This document shows positions 36,440 through 45,592 of a stretch of DNA of 64,000 bases, in pieces. The stretch comes from Mycolicibacter senuensis (GTDB taxonomy: Bacteria > Actinomycetota > Actinomycetes > Mycobacteriales > Mycobacteriaceae): the NCBI RefSeq assembly GCF_002101885.1, contig NZ_LQPS01000035.1, positions 1 through 64,000 on the forward strand, in the 5' to 3' direction. The translations under genes and the position numbers were made by a program. Within the stretch, counting starts at the first letter, position 1, and the number at the start of each line of letters is the position of its first letter. Below the pieces are notes generated by a model that was given only the letters and a program-made list of their open reading frames with translations, was not told where the DNA came from and did not search any database.

Positions 36440-36659
36440 TACAATCGGCTCAGCGGCAATGATCCGGCCATCACCGGGGAGCCTTCGGAGGAACGGGCCC
36501 GGCGCTGCACCGCCGGGCCTCATTAGAACCGAACGGGTCGGCCCGTCACAGCCTGGTTGAGCGGTCGCGCCGGCAGCGCGGCAAGCGGGGTGGTACCGCG
36601 GTGCTCGCGCAACCCGCGCGGCGTCGTCCCCGGGCCGGGCGCTTGGGAGACGACACAGC
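36440..36659 (+). promoter_or_regulatory. Translational T-box riboswitch of ileS
   Basis: TACAAT (36440-36445) is the -10 box. The leader RNA then carries a short stem I with an ATC isoleucine specifier (36470-36472, in GGCCATCACCGG) and the T-box sequence GGGTGGTACCGCG (36588-36600), which pairs with the uncharged tRNA acceptor end. Downstream, GTCGTC (36623-36628) can pair with GACGAC (36649-36654), enclosing the GGGAG ribosome site (36645-36649). This fits the actinobacterial ultrashort-stem-I class that controls translation, not termination. Uncharged tRNA-Ile would open the site and raise IleS. Confidence 0.88.
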
Positions 36660-39600
36660 ATGAGCGAACGCAGCTATCCGAAACCGGCCGCCGGTGCCCC
36701 CGACTTCCCGGCGGCCGAGCTCGAGGTCCTCGACTACTGGGCGGCCGACGACACCTTCCGGGCCAGCATCGCCCGCCGTGACGGCGCGCCGGAATACGTG
36801 TTCTACGACGGGCCGCCGTTCGCCAACGGGCTGCCGCATTACGGGCACCTGCTCACCGGCTACGTCAAGGACATCGTGCCGCGCTACCGCACCATGCGCG
36901 GCTACAGGGTGGAACGCCGGTTCGGCTGGGACACCCACGGGCTGCCCGCCGAACTCGAGGTGGAGCGCCAGCTCGGCATCACCGACAAGTCGCAGATCGA
37001 TGCCATGGGCATCGCCGCGTTCAACGAGGCCTGCCGGGAATCGGTGCTGCGCTACACCGCCGAATGGCAGGACTACGTCACCCGGCAGGCCCGCTGGGTC
37101 GACTTCGACAACGACTACAAGACCCTCGATCTGCCGTTCATGGAATCGGTGCTGTGGGCGTTCAAACAGCTGTGGGACTCCGGCCTGGCCTACGAGGGCT
37201 ATCGCGTGCTGCCGTACTGCTGGCGCGACGAGACGCCGCTGTCCAACCACGAACTGCGGATGGACGACGACGTCTACCAGAGTCGACAGGACCCGGCGCT
37301 GACCGTCGGGTTCCGGGTCGCGGGCGGGGCGGCGGGAGAGGGGGCGGCAGAGGGGCTGGCCGGGGCGGCAGAGGAGCTGGCCGGTGCGCACCTGCTGGTG
37401 TGGACCACCACGCCCTGGACACTGCCGGCCAACCTGGCGGTGGCCGTCAACCCGGAGGTGACCTATGTGCAGGTAGCGGTCGGGGAGCGCCGGTACCTGC
37501 TCGCCGAGGCCCGGCTGGGCGGCTACGCGCGCGAATTCGGGGAAGAGCCACAGCTGTTGGGCAGCTACCGCGGTTCGGAGTTGATCGGGCTGCGGTACCT
37601 GCCGCCGTTCCCGTACTTCATGGCGGAGGCAGATGCATTTCGGGTGCTGGCCGCCGACTTCGTGTCGACCGACGACGGCACCGGCATCGTGCACCTCGCG
37701 CCGGCCTACGGCGAGGATGACAAGAACATCACCGACGCGGCCGGCATCACCCCGGTCACCCCGGTCGACGCCGGGGGCCGCTTCGACTCCAGCGTCGCCG
37801 ACTACGCCGGCCAGCACGTCTTCGACGCGAACAAGGCGATCATCGCCGATCTCAAGGCGGGCGCGGGCCCTGCTGCCCCCAATGGCGCGGTGCTGCTCCG
37901 TCACGAAACCTACGAACACTCCTACCCGCACTGCTGGCGATGCCGCAATCCGCTGATCTACAAGGCGGTGTCGTCGTGGTTCGTGCGGGTCACGGAGTTC
38001 CGCGACCGCATGGTCGAACTCAACGAGCAGATCACCTGGTATCCCGAGCACGTCAAGGACGGGATCTTCGGCAACTGGCTGCGCGGCGCACGCGACTGGT
38101 CGATCTCCCGAAACCGCTACTGGGGCACGCCGATCCCGGTCTGGCGCTCCGACGACCCGGCTTACCCCCGGATCGACGTCTACGGCAGCCTCGAGGAGTT
38201 GGAACGCGATTTCGGGGTGCGCCCCGACAACCTGCACCGGCCCTACATCGACGAGCTGACCCGGCCCAACCCCGACGACCCGACCGGCCGTTCGACGATG
38301 CGACGCATCCCCGACGTGCTCGACGTGTGGTTCGACTCCGGGTCGATGCCGTACGCCCAGGTGCACTACCCGTTCGAGAACCGCGACTGGTTCGACGGTT
38401 CGGCGGCCGAATCCGCGCACTACCCGGGCGACTTCATCGTCGAGTACATCGGCCAGACCCGCGGCTGGTTCTACATGATGCACGTGCTGGCCACCGCGCT
38501 GTTCGACCGGCCGGCATTCAAAACCTGTGTGGCACACGGCATCGTCTTGGGCTCCGACGGGCAGAAGATGAGCAAGTCGCTGCGAAACTATCCCGACGTC
38601 AACGAGGTGTTCGACCGCGACGGTTCCGACGCCATGCGGTGGTTCTTGATGGCGTCGCCGATCCTGCGGGGCGGCAACCTGATCGTCACCGAGCCGGGCA
38701 TCCGCGAGGGCGTCCGCCAGGTGATGCTGCCGCTGTCCAACGCCTACAGTTTCCTGGCCCTCTACGCGCCCGAAACCGGTGTGTGGCGCACCGATTCACC
38801 GCACGTACTCGACCGCTACATCCTGGCGAAGCTGGCCACGCTGCGCGACGACCTGACCGCCGCGCTGGACGGCTGCGACATCTCCGGGGCGTGCGAGGAA
38901 CTGCGCCAGTTCACCGAAGCGTTGACCAACTGGTATGTGCGGCGCTCCCGGCAACGGTTCTGGGACGAGGATCCGGGCGCCATCGACACCCTGCACACCG
39001 TGCTGGAGGTGACCTGCCGGCTGGCCGCACCGCTGCTGCCGCTGACCACCGAGAAGATCTGGCGCTCGCTGACCGGGCAACGGTCGGTGCACCTGACCGA
39101 CTGGCCCGAGGCCGGCAGTCTGCCCGTCGACACCGAACTGGTCGCCGCGATGGACCAGGTGCGCGACGTGTGTTCAGCCGCATCCTCGCTGCGTAAGTCG
39201 CACCAACTGCGGGTCCGGTTGCCGCTGCCCAAACTCACAGTCGCCGTCGACGACCCGCAGCGACTGGCGCCGTTCTCCGGGCTGATCGCCGACGAGCTCA
39301 ACGTCAAGGCCGTCGAGTTGACCGAGGACATCGACCGTTACGGCCGCTTCGACCTGGCGGTCAACGCCAAGGTGGCCGGTCCGCGGCTGGGCAAGGACGT
39401 GCAGGCCGCGATCAAAGCCGTCAAGGCGGGGGAGGGCGTGGTCAACCCGGACGGCACCCTGAGCGCCGGACCGGTGGTGCTGCTCGACGGCGAGTACACC
39501 TCGAAACTGGTTGCCGCCGATCCCGAGTTCACCGTGGCGCTGCCCGACGGCGCCGGGCTGGTGGTGCTCGACGGCACGGTGACCGAGGAACTCGAAGCCG

Positions 39601-39839
39601 AGGGCTGGGCCAAGGACCGCATCCGCGAACTGCAGGAACTACGCAAGAACACCGGCCTGCAGGTCTCCGACCGGATCAGCGTGGTGATGTCGGTTCCCGG
39701 CCCGCGGCTGGGGTGGGCACAGGCCCATGCTGAACTCATCGCCGGCGAGATCCTGGCCACCGGCTTCGAATTCGGCGAGCCGGGCGCCGATGCCGCCGAG
39801 ATCGGCGACGGGGTGCGGGTGACGATCACCAAGGCCTGA
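36660..39839 (+). CDS. ileS: Isoleucyl-tRNA synthetase
   Basis: 1059-residue class Ia synthetase of the eukaryote-like type found in actinobacteria. It charges tRNA-Ile and edits valine in the CP1 domain. Seen: [14 protein letters not shown] (HIGH motif, residues ~52-65), the zinc-type [11 protein letters not shown] (~421), the editing domain around [11 protein letters not shown], and [13 protein letters not shown] (KMSKS, ~634). The C-terminal half has the tRNA-binding helices. An in-frame 21-base duplication gives [14 protein letters not shown] at the edge of CP1. Expression is set by the T-box leader just upstream. ATG start ten bases after the ribosome site. Confidence 0.97.
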   Translation: MSERSYPKPAAGAPDFPAAELEVLDYWAADDTFRASIARRDGAPEYVFYDGPPFANGLPHYGHLLTGYVKDIVPRYRTMRGYRVERRFGWDTHGLPAELEVERQLGITDKSQIDAMGIAAFNEACRESVLRYTAEWQDYVTRQARWVDFDNDYKTLDLPFMESVLWAFKQLWDSGLAYEGYRVLPYCWRDETPLSNHELRMDDDVYQSRQDPALTVGFRVAGGAAGEGAAEGLAGAAEELAGAHLLVWTTTPWTLPANLAVAVNPEVTYVQVAVGERRYLLAEARLGGYAREFGEEPQLLGSYRGSELIGLRYLPPFPYFMAEADAFRVLAADFVSTDDGTGIVHLAPAYGEDDKNITDAAGITPVTPVDAGGRFDSSVADYAGQHVFDANKAIIADLKAGAGPAAPNGAVLLRHETYEHSYPHCWRCRNPLIYKAVSSWFVRVTEFRDRMVELNEQITWYPEHVKDGIFGNWLRGARDWSISRNRYWGTPIPVWRSDDPAYPRIDVYGSLEELERDFGVRPDNLHRPYIDELTRPNPDDPTGRSTMRRIPDVLDVWFDSGSMPYAQVHYPFENRDWFDGSAAESAHYPGDFIVEYIGQTRGWFYMMHVLATALFDRPAFKTCVAHGIVLGSDGQKMSKSLRNYPDVNEVFDRDGSDAMRWFLMASPILRGGNLIVTEPGIREGVRQVMLPLSNAYSFLALYAPETGVWRTDSPHVLDRYILAKLATLRDDLTAALDGCDISGACEELRQFTEALTNWYVRRSRQRFWDEDPGAIDTLHTVLEVTCRLAAPLLPLTTEKIWRSLTGQRSVHLTDWPEAGSLPVDTELVAAMDQVRDVCSAASSLRKSHQLRVRLPLPKLTVAVDDPQRLAPFSGLIADELNVKAVELTEDIDRYGRFDLAVNAKVAGPRLGKDVQAAIKAVKAGEGVVNPDGTLSAGPVVLLDGEYTSKLVAADPEFTVALPDGAGLVVLDGTVTEELEAEGWAKDRIRELQELRKNTGLQVSDRISVVMSVPGPRLGWAQAHAELIAGEILATGFEFGEPGADAAEIGDGVRVTITKA
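37341..37382 (+). repeat. 21-base in-frame tandem duplication inside ileS
   Basis: Two 21-base units (37341-37361 and 37362-37382), identical except for one base (aggggc versus aggagc). They add seven residues (GAAEGLA / GAAEELA) next to the editing domain. Probably slippage in GC-rich DNA. Confidence 0.8.
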
Positions 39840-39880
39840 GCAACGCCGCCGGGGTGCTCGCCGGTCAACGGCCGGCAGGG

Positions 39881-40447
39881 TCAGGGCTTGACGGCGCGCC
39901 AGCGTTGGCGTCCGGCTGCGGTCACCACGTCGACGTCGGTGAATCCGCTGCGCCGCAACCGGTCCGGCAGCGACTCCGGCGGCACCGGGTTGTAGGTGTC
40001 CCGGATGTGCAGCAACCGGAAGTGCCAGGACGGCACGCCGTCGCTGCCGGCGAACACCCCGCCGGGCCGCAGCACCCGGAACGCCTCGGCGAACAGCCGG
40101 TCCTGCAGTTCCGGCGTCGGCACGTGGTGCAGCATCGTGAAGCACACCACCGCGCTGAACGCGGCCGCGGGCAGACCGGTGGCGGTGCCGTCGCCGTTGA
40201 TGATGCGTGCGCGCGAGCCGTATTCGCCCTGCAATCGCTCGGCGAGTACCGGATCGATCTCCACAGCGGTGTAACGCGGGGCCCGATCGATCAGCACCTT
40301 GATATTGGCGCCGTAGCCCGGGCCGATCTCGAGGACGTCATCGCCCAGGTCGACCTCGGCCAGCGCCCAGGGGACCATCTGCTCTTCGACTTGCCGGGCC
40401 CACCGCCGCGAGCTGCAGCAGCGGCGGTGCAACAGGTTCATCGCCAT
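39881..40447 (-). CDS. Class I SAM-dependent methyltransferase
   Basis: 188 residues. [17 protein letters not shown] is SAM motif I (~38-54), [14 protein letters not shown] motif [10 protein letters not shown] the acidic/aromatic motif IV region and [14 protein letters not shown] motif VI. Small size suggests a small-molecule substrate; none is evident. The ATG at 40447 is chosen because TAGGGT lies seven bases before it; the frame is open further upstream but runs into dinX. Divergent from dinX and convergent with ileS. Confidence 0.82.
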   Translation of the reverse strand: MAMNLLHRRCCSSRRWARQVEEQMVPWALAEVDLGDDVLEIGPGYGANIKVLIDRAPRYTAVEIDPVLAERLQGEYGSRARIINGDGTATGLPAAAFSAVVCFTMLHHVPTPELQDRLFAEAFRVLRPGGVFAGSDGVPSWHFRLLHIRDTYNPVPPESLPDRLRRSGFTDVDVVTAAGRQRWRAVKP

Positions 40448-40454
40448 GTGGACC

Positions 40455-40479
40455 ACCCTAAGCCGCGGCGCAATACCAT
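40455..40479. promoter_or_regulatory. Divergent leaderless promoters: methyltransferase and dinX
   Basis: On the minus strand TAGGGT (40455-40460) is seven bases before the methyltransferase ATG. On the plus strand TACCAT (40474-40479) is eight bases before the dinX GTG. Neither start has a ribosome site. Confidence 0.5.
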
Positions 40480-40487
40480 TCATCGGT

Positions 40488-41843
40488 GTGGACGCCCGGT
40501 GGGTCCTGCACCTGGACATGGACGCATTCTTCGCCTCCGTCGAGCAACTGACCCGCCCGACGCTGCGCGGCCGCCCGGTGCTGGTCGGCGGGCTGGGGGG
40601 CCGCGGTGTGGTGGCCGGCGCCAGTTACGAGGCGCGGGTCTTCGGGGCGCGCTCGGCGATGCCGATGCACCAGGCGCGCCGGCTGGTGGGCGCCCCGGCG
40701 GTGGTGCTGCCGCCGCGTGGGTCGGTGTACGGGGTGGCCAGCCGCCGGGTGTTCGAGACGGTGCGCGCGGTGATCCCGGTCGTCGAGCAGTTGTCCTTCG
40801 ATGAGGCGTTCGGCGAACCCGCCGAGTTGGCCGGCGCCGACAGCCAGGACGTGCACCGGTTCTGTCAGCGGTTGCGCCGCCGGGTGCGCGAGGAAACCGG
40901 CCTGGTGGCGTCGGTGGGGGCGGGCTCGGGCAAACAGATCGCCAAGATCGCCTCCGACCTGGCCAAACCCGACGGAGTGCGGGTGGTGGGCCGCGCCGAG
41001 GAACGCCTGCTGCTGGACGGGCTGCCGGTGCGCCGGCTGTGGGGTATCGGCCCGGTGGCCGAGGAGAAGCTGCACCGGCTCGGGATCTCCACCATCGGCG
41101 AGCTCGCCGCGCTGACCGACAGCGAGGTCGCCGACATCCTCGGCGCCACCATCGGGCCCGCCCTGCACCGGCTGGCCCGCGGGATCGACGACCGCCCGGT
41201 CGCCGAACGTGCCGAGGCCAAACAGATCAGCGCCGAATCCACCTTCGCCACCGACCTGACCACGCTGGAGCAGCTGCGAGCCGAGGTCGGCCCGATCGGC
41301 GAACACGCCTACCGCAGGCTGCTGCGCGACGGGCGGGGCGCCCGCACGGTGACGGTGAAACTCAAGAAGGCCGACATGAGCGTGCTGACCCGCTCGGCGA
41401 CGCTGCCCTATGCGACCACCGACGCCGCCGTGCTGACCTCGGCGGCCGGCCGGCTGCTGCTCGACCCCGCGCAGATCGGCCCGATCCGGCTGCTCGGGGT
41501 GGGATTCTCCGGGCTGACCGATGTCCGTCAGGAGTCGCTGTTCCCGGAGCTGGCGTTCCCGGAGGCCACCGCCGTGGGTTCACCGGAACCGGCGCCGGAA
41601 CCGGTTGCACCGCCGACCGCGGCGTCGTGGCGGGTCGGCGATGACGTGACCCACGTCGAGCTGGGGCACGGCTGGGTGCAGGGGTCCGGCCACGGGGTGG
41701 TGACGGTGCGATTCGAGACCCGCAGCTCCGGCCCGGGCCCGGTGCGGACCTTTGCCGTCGACGAGCCCGGGATCGCCGGCGCCGATCCGGTCGCCAGCCT
41801 GGACTGGCCCGACTATCCCGTCGTCCCCGACGAGCCCGGCTGA
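40488..41843 (+). CDS. dinX: DNA polymerase IV (Y family)
   Basis: 451 residues, matching mycobacterial DinX/DinB1 at the same chromosomal place (after ileS, before ansA). Error-prone translesion polymerase. Seen: [14 protein letters not shown] (first catalytic Asp), QLSFDEAF (catalytic Asp-Glu), [17 protein letters not shown] and the helix-hairpin-helix [23 protein letters not shown] motif near residue 350 should bind the beta clamp. A ~100-residue C-terminal tail follows ([16 protein letters not shown]). The GTG at 40488 is preferred over an upstream ATG because the promoter lies just before it. Confidence 0.92.
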   Translation: MDARWVLHLDMDAFFASVEQLTRPTLRGRPVLVGGLGGRGVVAGASYEARVFGARSAMPMHQARRLVGAPAVVLPPRGSVYGVASRRVFETVRAVIPVVEQLSFDEAFGEPAELAGADSQDVHRFCQRLRRRVREETGLVASVGAGSGKQIAKIASDLAKPDGVRVVGRAEERLLLDGLPVRRLWGIGPVAEEKLHRLGISTIGELAALTDSEVADILGATIGPALHRLARGIDDRPVAERAEAKQISAESTFATDLTTLEQLRAEVGPIGEHAYRRLLRDGRGARTVTVKLKKADMSVLTRSATLPYATTDAAVLTSAAGRLLLDPAQIGPIRLLGVGFSGLTDVRQESLFPELAFPEATAVGSPEPAPEPVAPPTAASWRVGDDVTHVELGHGWVQGSGHGVVTVRFETRSSGPGPVRTFAVDEPGIAGADPVASLDWPDYPVVPDEPG

Positions 41844-41853
41844 GTCCCCGAAA

Positions 41854-41890
41854 CCGGGCATGCCCGGCACCGACAGCCGGGCCGCCCGGC
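41854..41890. terminator. GC-rich hairpins between dinX and ansA
   Basis: A 14-base palindrome CCGGGCATGCCCGG (41854-41867) and a six-base stem GCCGGG/CCCGGC with a three-base loop (41876-41890) fill the 52-base gap between these convergent genes. A bidirectional terminator is plausible; no T-run. Confidence 0.4.
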
Positions 41891-41895
41891 CGGGC

Positions 41896-42837
41896 TCAGC
41901 CCCACCGCTGGATGGCCGCACCGGCCGGCAGGCCCGCGGACAGCGCCGCCATCAGCAGCACCCGCGCCTGCGGCGGGCGAAGCCGGGGCACCATGACCGC
42001 ACCGGCGTCGACCAGTGCCCGGCCCGGTCCGTAGGCCGCCCCGACCCGCGCGCCGGGCACCCGGCTGGACACCGCGACGGCCACCCCGTCGCGGCAGTGC
42101 CGGCGCACCCCGTCGATCACCGCTGTTCCGGCGTTGCCCGACCCCAGCGCCTCCAGGACAATTCCGCGCGCGCCCGCGGCCACGCAGGCGTCCAGCGCTG
42201 CCGCGTCCGCGCCGGCGTAGAGCGCGACGATGTCGACTCGGGGCGGGGCGGTCACCGGCAGTTGCGGCCGCACCTTTTCGCCGTCCAGGGACACCCGATC
42301 GCCGGCCACCGTGCCCACCCGTGCGCCACTGAAGCCGGTCAGGTCGGAGGTGGTGGTCTTGTGCAGCCCGAGCGGGGCCAGCACCTGCCCGGCGAAGCAC
42401 ACCAGCACACCCAGACCGCGGGCCGCGGGGTCGGCGGCCAGCCGCAGCGCGTCACGCAGGTTGCCCGGCCCGTCGGCGTCGAGGGCATCGGCGCTGCGTT
42501 GCGCCCCGGTCAGTACGACCGGGGCGTCGCCGGTGTAGCCCAGCTCCAACCACAGCGCGGTCTCCTCGCAGGTGTCGGTGCCGTGCGTGACGACCACCCC
42601 GTCGGCACCACCGTCGACGCCGGCCCGCACCGCGGCGAGCATCCGGCCCCAGTCGGCCGGGGTCAGCTCCGAGCTGTCGCGCGACATCAGGTCGACCACC
42701 GTGACCTCGGCGGAGCCGGCGCCGATCCCGGCGACCAGCTCCGCGCCGTGGACGGTGGGCCGGCGCACCCCGCCGTGGTCGGTGCTGGCGGCGATGGTTC
42801 CGCCGGTGGTGATGACCGTGAGGCGCTTGGACACCAT
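41896..42837 (-). CDS. ansA: L-asparaginase
   Basis: 313 residues, type I/II asparaginase fold. [11 protein letters not shown] holds the nucleophilic Thr (residues ~8-18); [14 protein letters not shown] holds the Thr-Asp pair (~84); the Lys of the triad is expected in the [14 protein letters not shown] region, where it is not obvious. It hydrolyses asparagine to aspartate and ammonia; in M. tuberculosis AnsA supplies nitrogen and resists acid. No signal peptide. The ATG at 42837 is chosen since the TTGGT motif begins soon after; an extended frame upstream overlaps lspA and is unlikely. Confidence 0.92.
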   Translation of the reverse strand: MVSKRLTVITTGGTIAASTDHGGVRRPTVHGAELVAGIGAGSAEVTVVDLMSRDSSELTPADWGRMLAAVRAGVDGGADGVVVTHGTDTCEETALWLELGYTGDAPVVLTGAQRSADALDADGPGNLRDALRLAADPAARGLGVLVCFAGQVLAPLGLHKTTTSDLTGFSGARVGTVAGDRVSLDGEKVRPQLPVTAPPRVDIVALYAGADAAALDACVAAGARGIVLEALGSGNAGTAVIDGVRRHCRDGVAVAVSSRVPGARVGAAYGPGRALVDAGAVMVPRLRPPQARVLLMAALSAGLPAGAAIQRWG

Positions 42838-42878
42838 GCCGCGATCATGCCGTACCCGCGTTAAGGAATGATGGGGGC

Positions 42879-43502
42879 GTGACTGAGGAGACAACCGACT
42901 CGACCGGGCCGGCCACCGACGCGGCGCCGGCGCCGGCCGCGCCCCGCCGACGGCTGGGCCTGCTGCTGTCGGTGGCCGCGGTCGTGCTGATGGTCGACGT
43001 CGTCACCAAGGTGCTCGCGGTGCGGCTGCTGACCCCCGGCCAGCCGGTGTCGATCATCGGCGACACCGTCACCTGGACTCTGGTGCGCAACTCTGGTGCC
43101 GCATTCTCGATGGCCACCAGCTACACCTGGGTGCTGACGCTGATCGCCAGTTCGGTGGTGCTCGGCATCATCTGGATGTCGCGCCGGCTGGTGTCGCCGT
43201 GGTGGGCGGTCGGGCTGGGAATGATCCTGGGCGGCGCGCTGGGCAACCTGGTGGACCGGTTCTTCCGGGCGCCCGGCCACCTGCAGGGCCACGTCGTCGA
43301 TTTCCTGTCGATCGGTTGGTGGCCGGTGTTCAACGTCGCCGATCCCGCGGTGGTCGGCGGTGCGATCCTGCTGGTCACGCTCTCGGTGTTCGGTTTCGAT
43401 TTCGACGTGGTGGGCCGCCGTCGCGCCGGCGATGATGCCGGTAGTGACGATGCCGGTCGTGACGATGCGGGCCGTGACGACGCCGAGGAGCAGCGCGCGT
43501 GA
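42879..43502 (+). CDS. lspA: Lipoprotein signal peptidase II
   Basis: 207 residues, four membrane helices. It cuts signal peptides of diacylglyceryl-prolipoproteins. Catalytic Asps lie in [11 protein letters not shown] and [20 protein letters not shown] is the other conserved block. The N-terminus has a Pro/Ala-rich tail of ~25 residues and the C-terminus an Asp/Arg-rich repeat ([20 protein letters not shown]). GTG start. It precedes the pseudouridine synthase by 33 bases, the common lspA-rluD arrangement. Confidence 0.95.
   Translation: MTEETTDSTGPATDAAPAPAAPRRRLGLLLSVAAVVLMVDVVTKVLAVRLLTPGQPVSIIGDTVTWTLVRNSGAAFSMATSYTWVLTLIASSVVLGIIWMSRRLVSPWWAVGLGMILGGALGNLVDRFFRAPGHLQGHVVDFLSIGWWPVFNVADPAVVGGAILLVTLSVFGFDFDVVGRRRAGDDAGSDDAGRDDAGRDDAEEQRA
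43431..43487 (+). repeat. 15-base tandem repeat in the 3' end of lspA
   Basis: Three 15-base units starting at 43431, 43446 and 43461 and a partial fourth, each coding Asp-Asp-Ala-Gly-Arg/Ser. It forms a charged tail after the last membrane helix. Confidence 0.8.
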
Positions 43503-43535
43503 GCACCACCGGCAGCGACCGGGTTCGATGCGGTC

Positions 43536-44456
43536 GTGACTGAACGCTCCATGCCCGTGCCCGAGGGGTTGGCCGGCATGCGCGTCGACGCCGGGCTGGC
43601 CCGCCTGCTGGGGCTGTCCCGGACCGTTGCCGCGACGCTGGCCGAGAACGGCGACGTCGAACTGGACGGGACGCCTGCCGGAAAGTCCGACCGGCTGGCC
43701 GCCGGCGCGTGGTTACAGGTGCGGCTACCCGAGGCGCCGGCCCCGCTGGAGAACACCCCGGCCGAGGTCGAGGGCATGGCGATCCTGTACTCCGACGCCG
43801 ACATCGTCGCGGTCGACAAGCCCGCCGGGGTGGCCGCCCACGCATCCGTGGGCTGGACCGGACCCACCGTGCTGGGCGGGCTGGCCGCGGCGGGCTACCG
43901 GATCACCACCTCCGGAGTGCCCGAACGCCAGGGCATCGTGCACCGGCTGGACGTCGGCACCTCCGGGGTGATGGTGGTGGCGATCTCCGAGCGGGCCTAC
44001 ACCGCGCTGAAACGCGCATTCAAGGCGCGCACCGTCGAGAAGCGCTATCACGCACTGGTGCAGGGCCATCCGGATCCGTCCAGCGGCACCATCGACGCAC
44101 CGATCGGCCGGCACCACGGCCGCGACTGGAAGTTCACCGTCACTGCCGACGGTCGGCACAGCATCACCCACTACGACACGCTGGAGGCGTTCGTCGCCGC
44201 CAGTCTGCTCGACGTGCATCTGGAGACCGGCCGCACGCACCAGATCCGGGTGCATTTCGCCGCGCTGCGGCATCCCTGCTGCGGCGACCTCACCTACGGC
44301 GCTGATCCCACGCTGGCGAAGAAACTCGATCTGGAACGCCAGTGGCTGCATGCCCACTCGCTGGCCTTCGCCCACCCCGGTGACGGCCGCCGCATCGAGA
44401 TCACCAGCGAGTACCCGGCCGATCTGCGACACGCCCTGGACGTGCTGCGGCGCTGA
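43536..44456 (+). CDS. RluA/RluD-family pseudouridine synthase
   Basis: 306 residues, the Rv1540 position. N-terminal S4-like RNA-binding part ([15 protein letters not shown] to [14 protein letters not shown]), then the catalytic domain: [29 protein letters not shown] (catalytic Asp, residue ~138), [14 protein letters not shown] and the [17 protein letters not shown] block. It isomerises uridines in 23S rRNA or other RNA. GTG start. Likely co-transcribed with lspA. Confidence 0.93.
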   Translation: MTERSMPVPEGLAGMRVDAGLARLLGLSRTVAATLAENGDVELDGTPAGKSDRLAAGAWLQVRLPEAPAPLENTPAEVEGMAILYSDADIVAVDKPAGVAAHASVGWTGPTVLGGLAAAGYRITTSGVPERQGIVHRLDVGTSGVMVVAISERAYTALKRAFKARTVEKRYHALVQGHPDPSSGTIDAPIGRHHGRDWKFTVTADGRHSITHYDTLEAFVAASLLDVHLETGRTHQIRVHFAALRHPCCGDLTYGADPTLAKKLDLERQWLHAHSLAFAHPGDGRRIEITSEYPADLRHALDVLRR

Positions 44457-44457
44457 G

Positions 44458-45219
44458 TCAGTTCTTCCTGGCCTCCACCAGCACCCGGGTGGCGTGCGCG
44501 ACGAACGGGCCCTGGGTCTCGATGATGTCGTGCATCTCGCGCAGCCGGTCGCGGTGGTCGTCGACCGCGAAGTCGGGCACCGTCCAGATCACCTTGCGCA
44601 GAAAGTAGATCACCGCGCCGACGTCGAAGAACTCGGCCCGGAGTCGCTCGAGGCGCAGGTCGAGAATCTCCATGCCGGCGGCTGTCGCGCCCGCGCGCAC
44701 CGCCTCCGGCTCGTATTGGGCGCCCTTGCCGGGCATCGGCCCGAGAAAGAACTCGCTCAACTCCAGCATCGTCGCCGGGCCGATCTGCTGGGCGAAGTAA
44801 TGACCGCCGGGCCGCAGCACCCGGGCGATCTCGGACCACCACGTCTCCAACGAGTGCCGGCTGCTGACCAGGTCGAAGGCTTCGTCGCCGAACGGCAGCG
44901 GCGGCCGGTCCGGCACGGTCACCACCACCACGCCGCGCGGATGCAGCAGCCCGGTGGCGCGTGCGGCGTTCGGCGGCCACGACTCGGTGGCGGCCATGGT
45001 GGGGGGGAACGTCCCGAACCGCTCGATGCCGGCCAGCACCTCGCCGCCGCCGGTGTGCAGGTCGACGGCAGCCGAGACGCCCGACAGTCGCCGTGCCAGC
45101 TGACGCTGGTAGCCCCAGGACGGCCGCTGTTCGGTGGCGCGGCCGTCGAGCCAGGAGAACTCCCAGCCGTCGACCGGTGCGGCGGCGGCCTCGGTCACGA
45201 GGTCGTCGAAGCTTCGCAT
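44458..45219 (-). CDS. SAM-dependent methyltransferase
   Basis: 253 residues. AAVDLHTGGGEVLAGI is SAM motif I (~50-65), PFGDEAFDLVSSRHSLETWW the motif IV region and RVLRPGGHYFAQQIGP motif VI. C-terminal part (FDVGAVIYFLRKVIW) resembles other actinobacterial methyltransferases of unknown substrate. The stop lies one base from the convergent pseudouridine synthase stop. It follows the dodecin gene by eight bases, so both are probably one operon. Confidence 0.85.
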   Translation of the reverse strand: MRSFDDLVTEAAAAPVDGWEFSWLDGRATEQRPSWGYQRQLARRLSGVSAAVDLHTGGGEVLAGIERFGTFPPTMAATESWPPNAARATGLLHPRGVVVVTVPDRPPLPFGDEAFDLVSSRHSLETWWSEIARVLRPGGHYFAQQIGPATMLELSEFFLGPMPGKGAQYEPEAVRAGATAAGMEILDLRLERLRAEFFDVGAVIYFLRKVIWTVPDFAVDDHRDRLREMHDIIETQGPFVAHATRVLVEARKN

Positions 45220-45227
45220 CGGCGCGG

Positions 45228-45455
45228 TCAGTCCGGGTCGCGCGACGATTTCGGCGGCCGGATCTTGAAGGAGATCCGCAGCTTGGTGCGGTAGATGATC
45301 CCGCCCTTGTCATCGAGGGTGAGATCCTGCTCGACGACCTGGGCGACGCGGATGTCGTCGATGGTCTGCTTGGCCCGGTGCACCGCTTCGGCCGCGGCGT
45401 TCTCCCAAGACGACGGGCTGGTCCCGATGATGTCGATCACCCGGTACACGCTCAT
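45228..45455 (-). CDS. Dodecin (flavin-storage protein)
   Basis: 75 residues. MSVYRVIDIIGTSPSSWENAA and the VVEQDLTLDDKG block are typical dodecin, a dodecameric protein that binds flavin or CoA. ATG 45455 has GGAGGAGA seven bases upstream. The frame continues upstream but the ribosome site settles the start. First gene of a two-gene operon with a methyltransferase; divergent from dnaE1. Confidence 0.93.
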   Translation of the reverse strand: MSVYRVIDIIGTSPSSWENAAAEAVHRAKQTIDDIRVAQVVEQDLTLDDKGGIIYRTKLRISFKIRPPKSSRDPD

Positions 45456-45592
45456 GTGTGTGTCTCCTCCGCTTCGAACGAACCTCAACGTAGTGCACAC
45501 CGGCGGCCGCTGTCGCGCGAAACGCCCGCCGGGAAGACACACCCGGCGACACGCCCGACTCGGTCGGTGGCCGGCCATAGACTGGCGGACCT

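Noticed and set aside
42838..42894. Longer N-terminus for AnsA
   Set aside because: It would overlap lspA and adds a basic, non-conserved segment before the TTGGT core.
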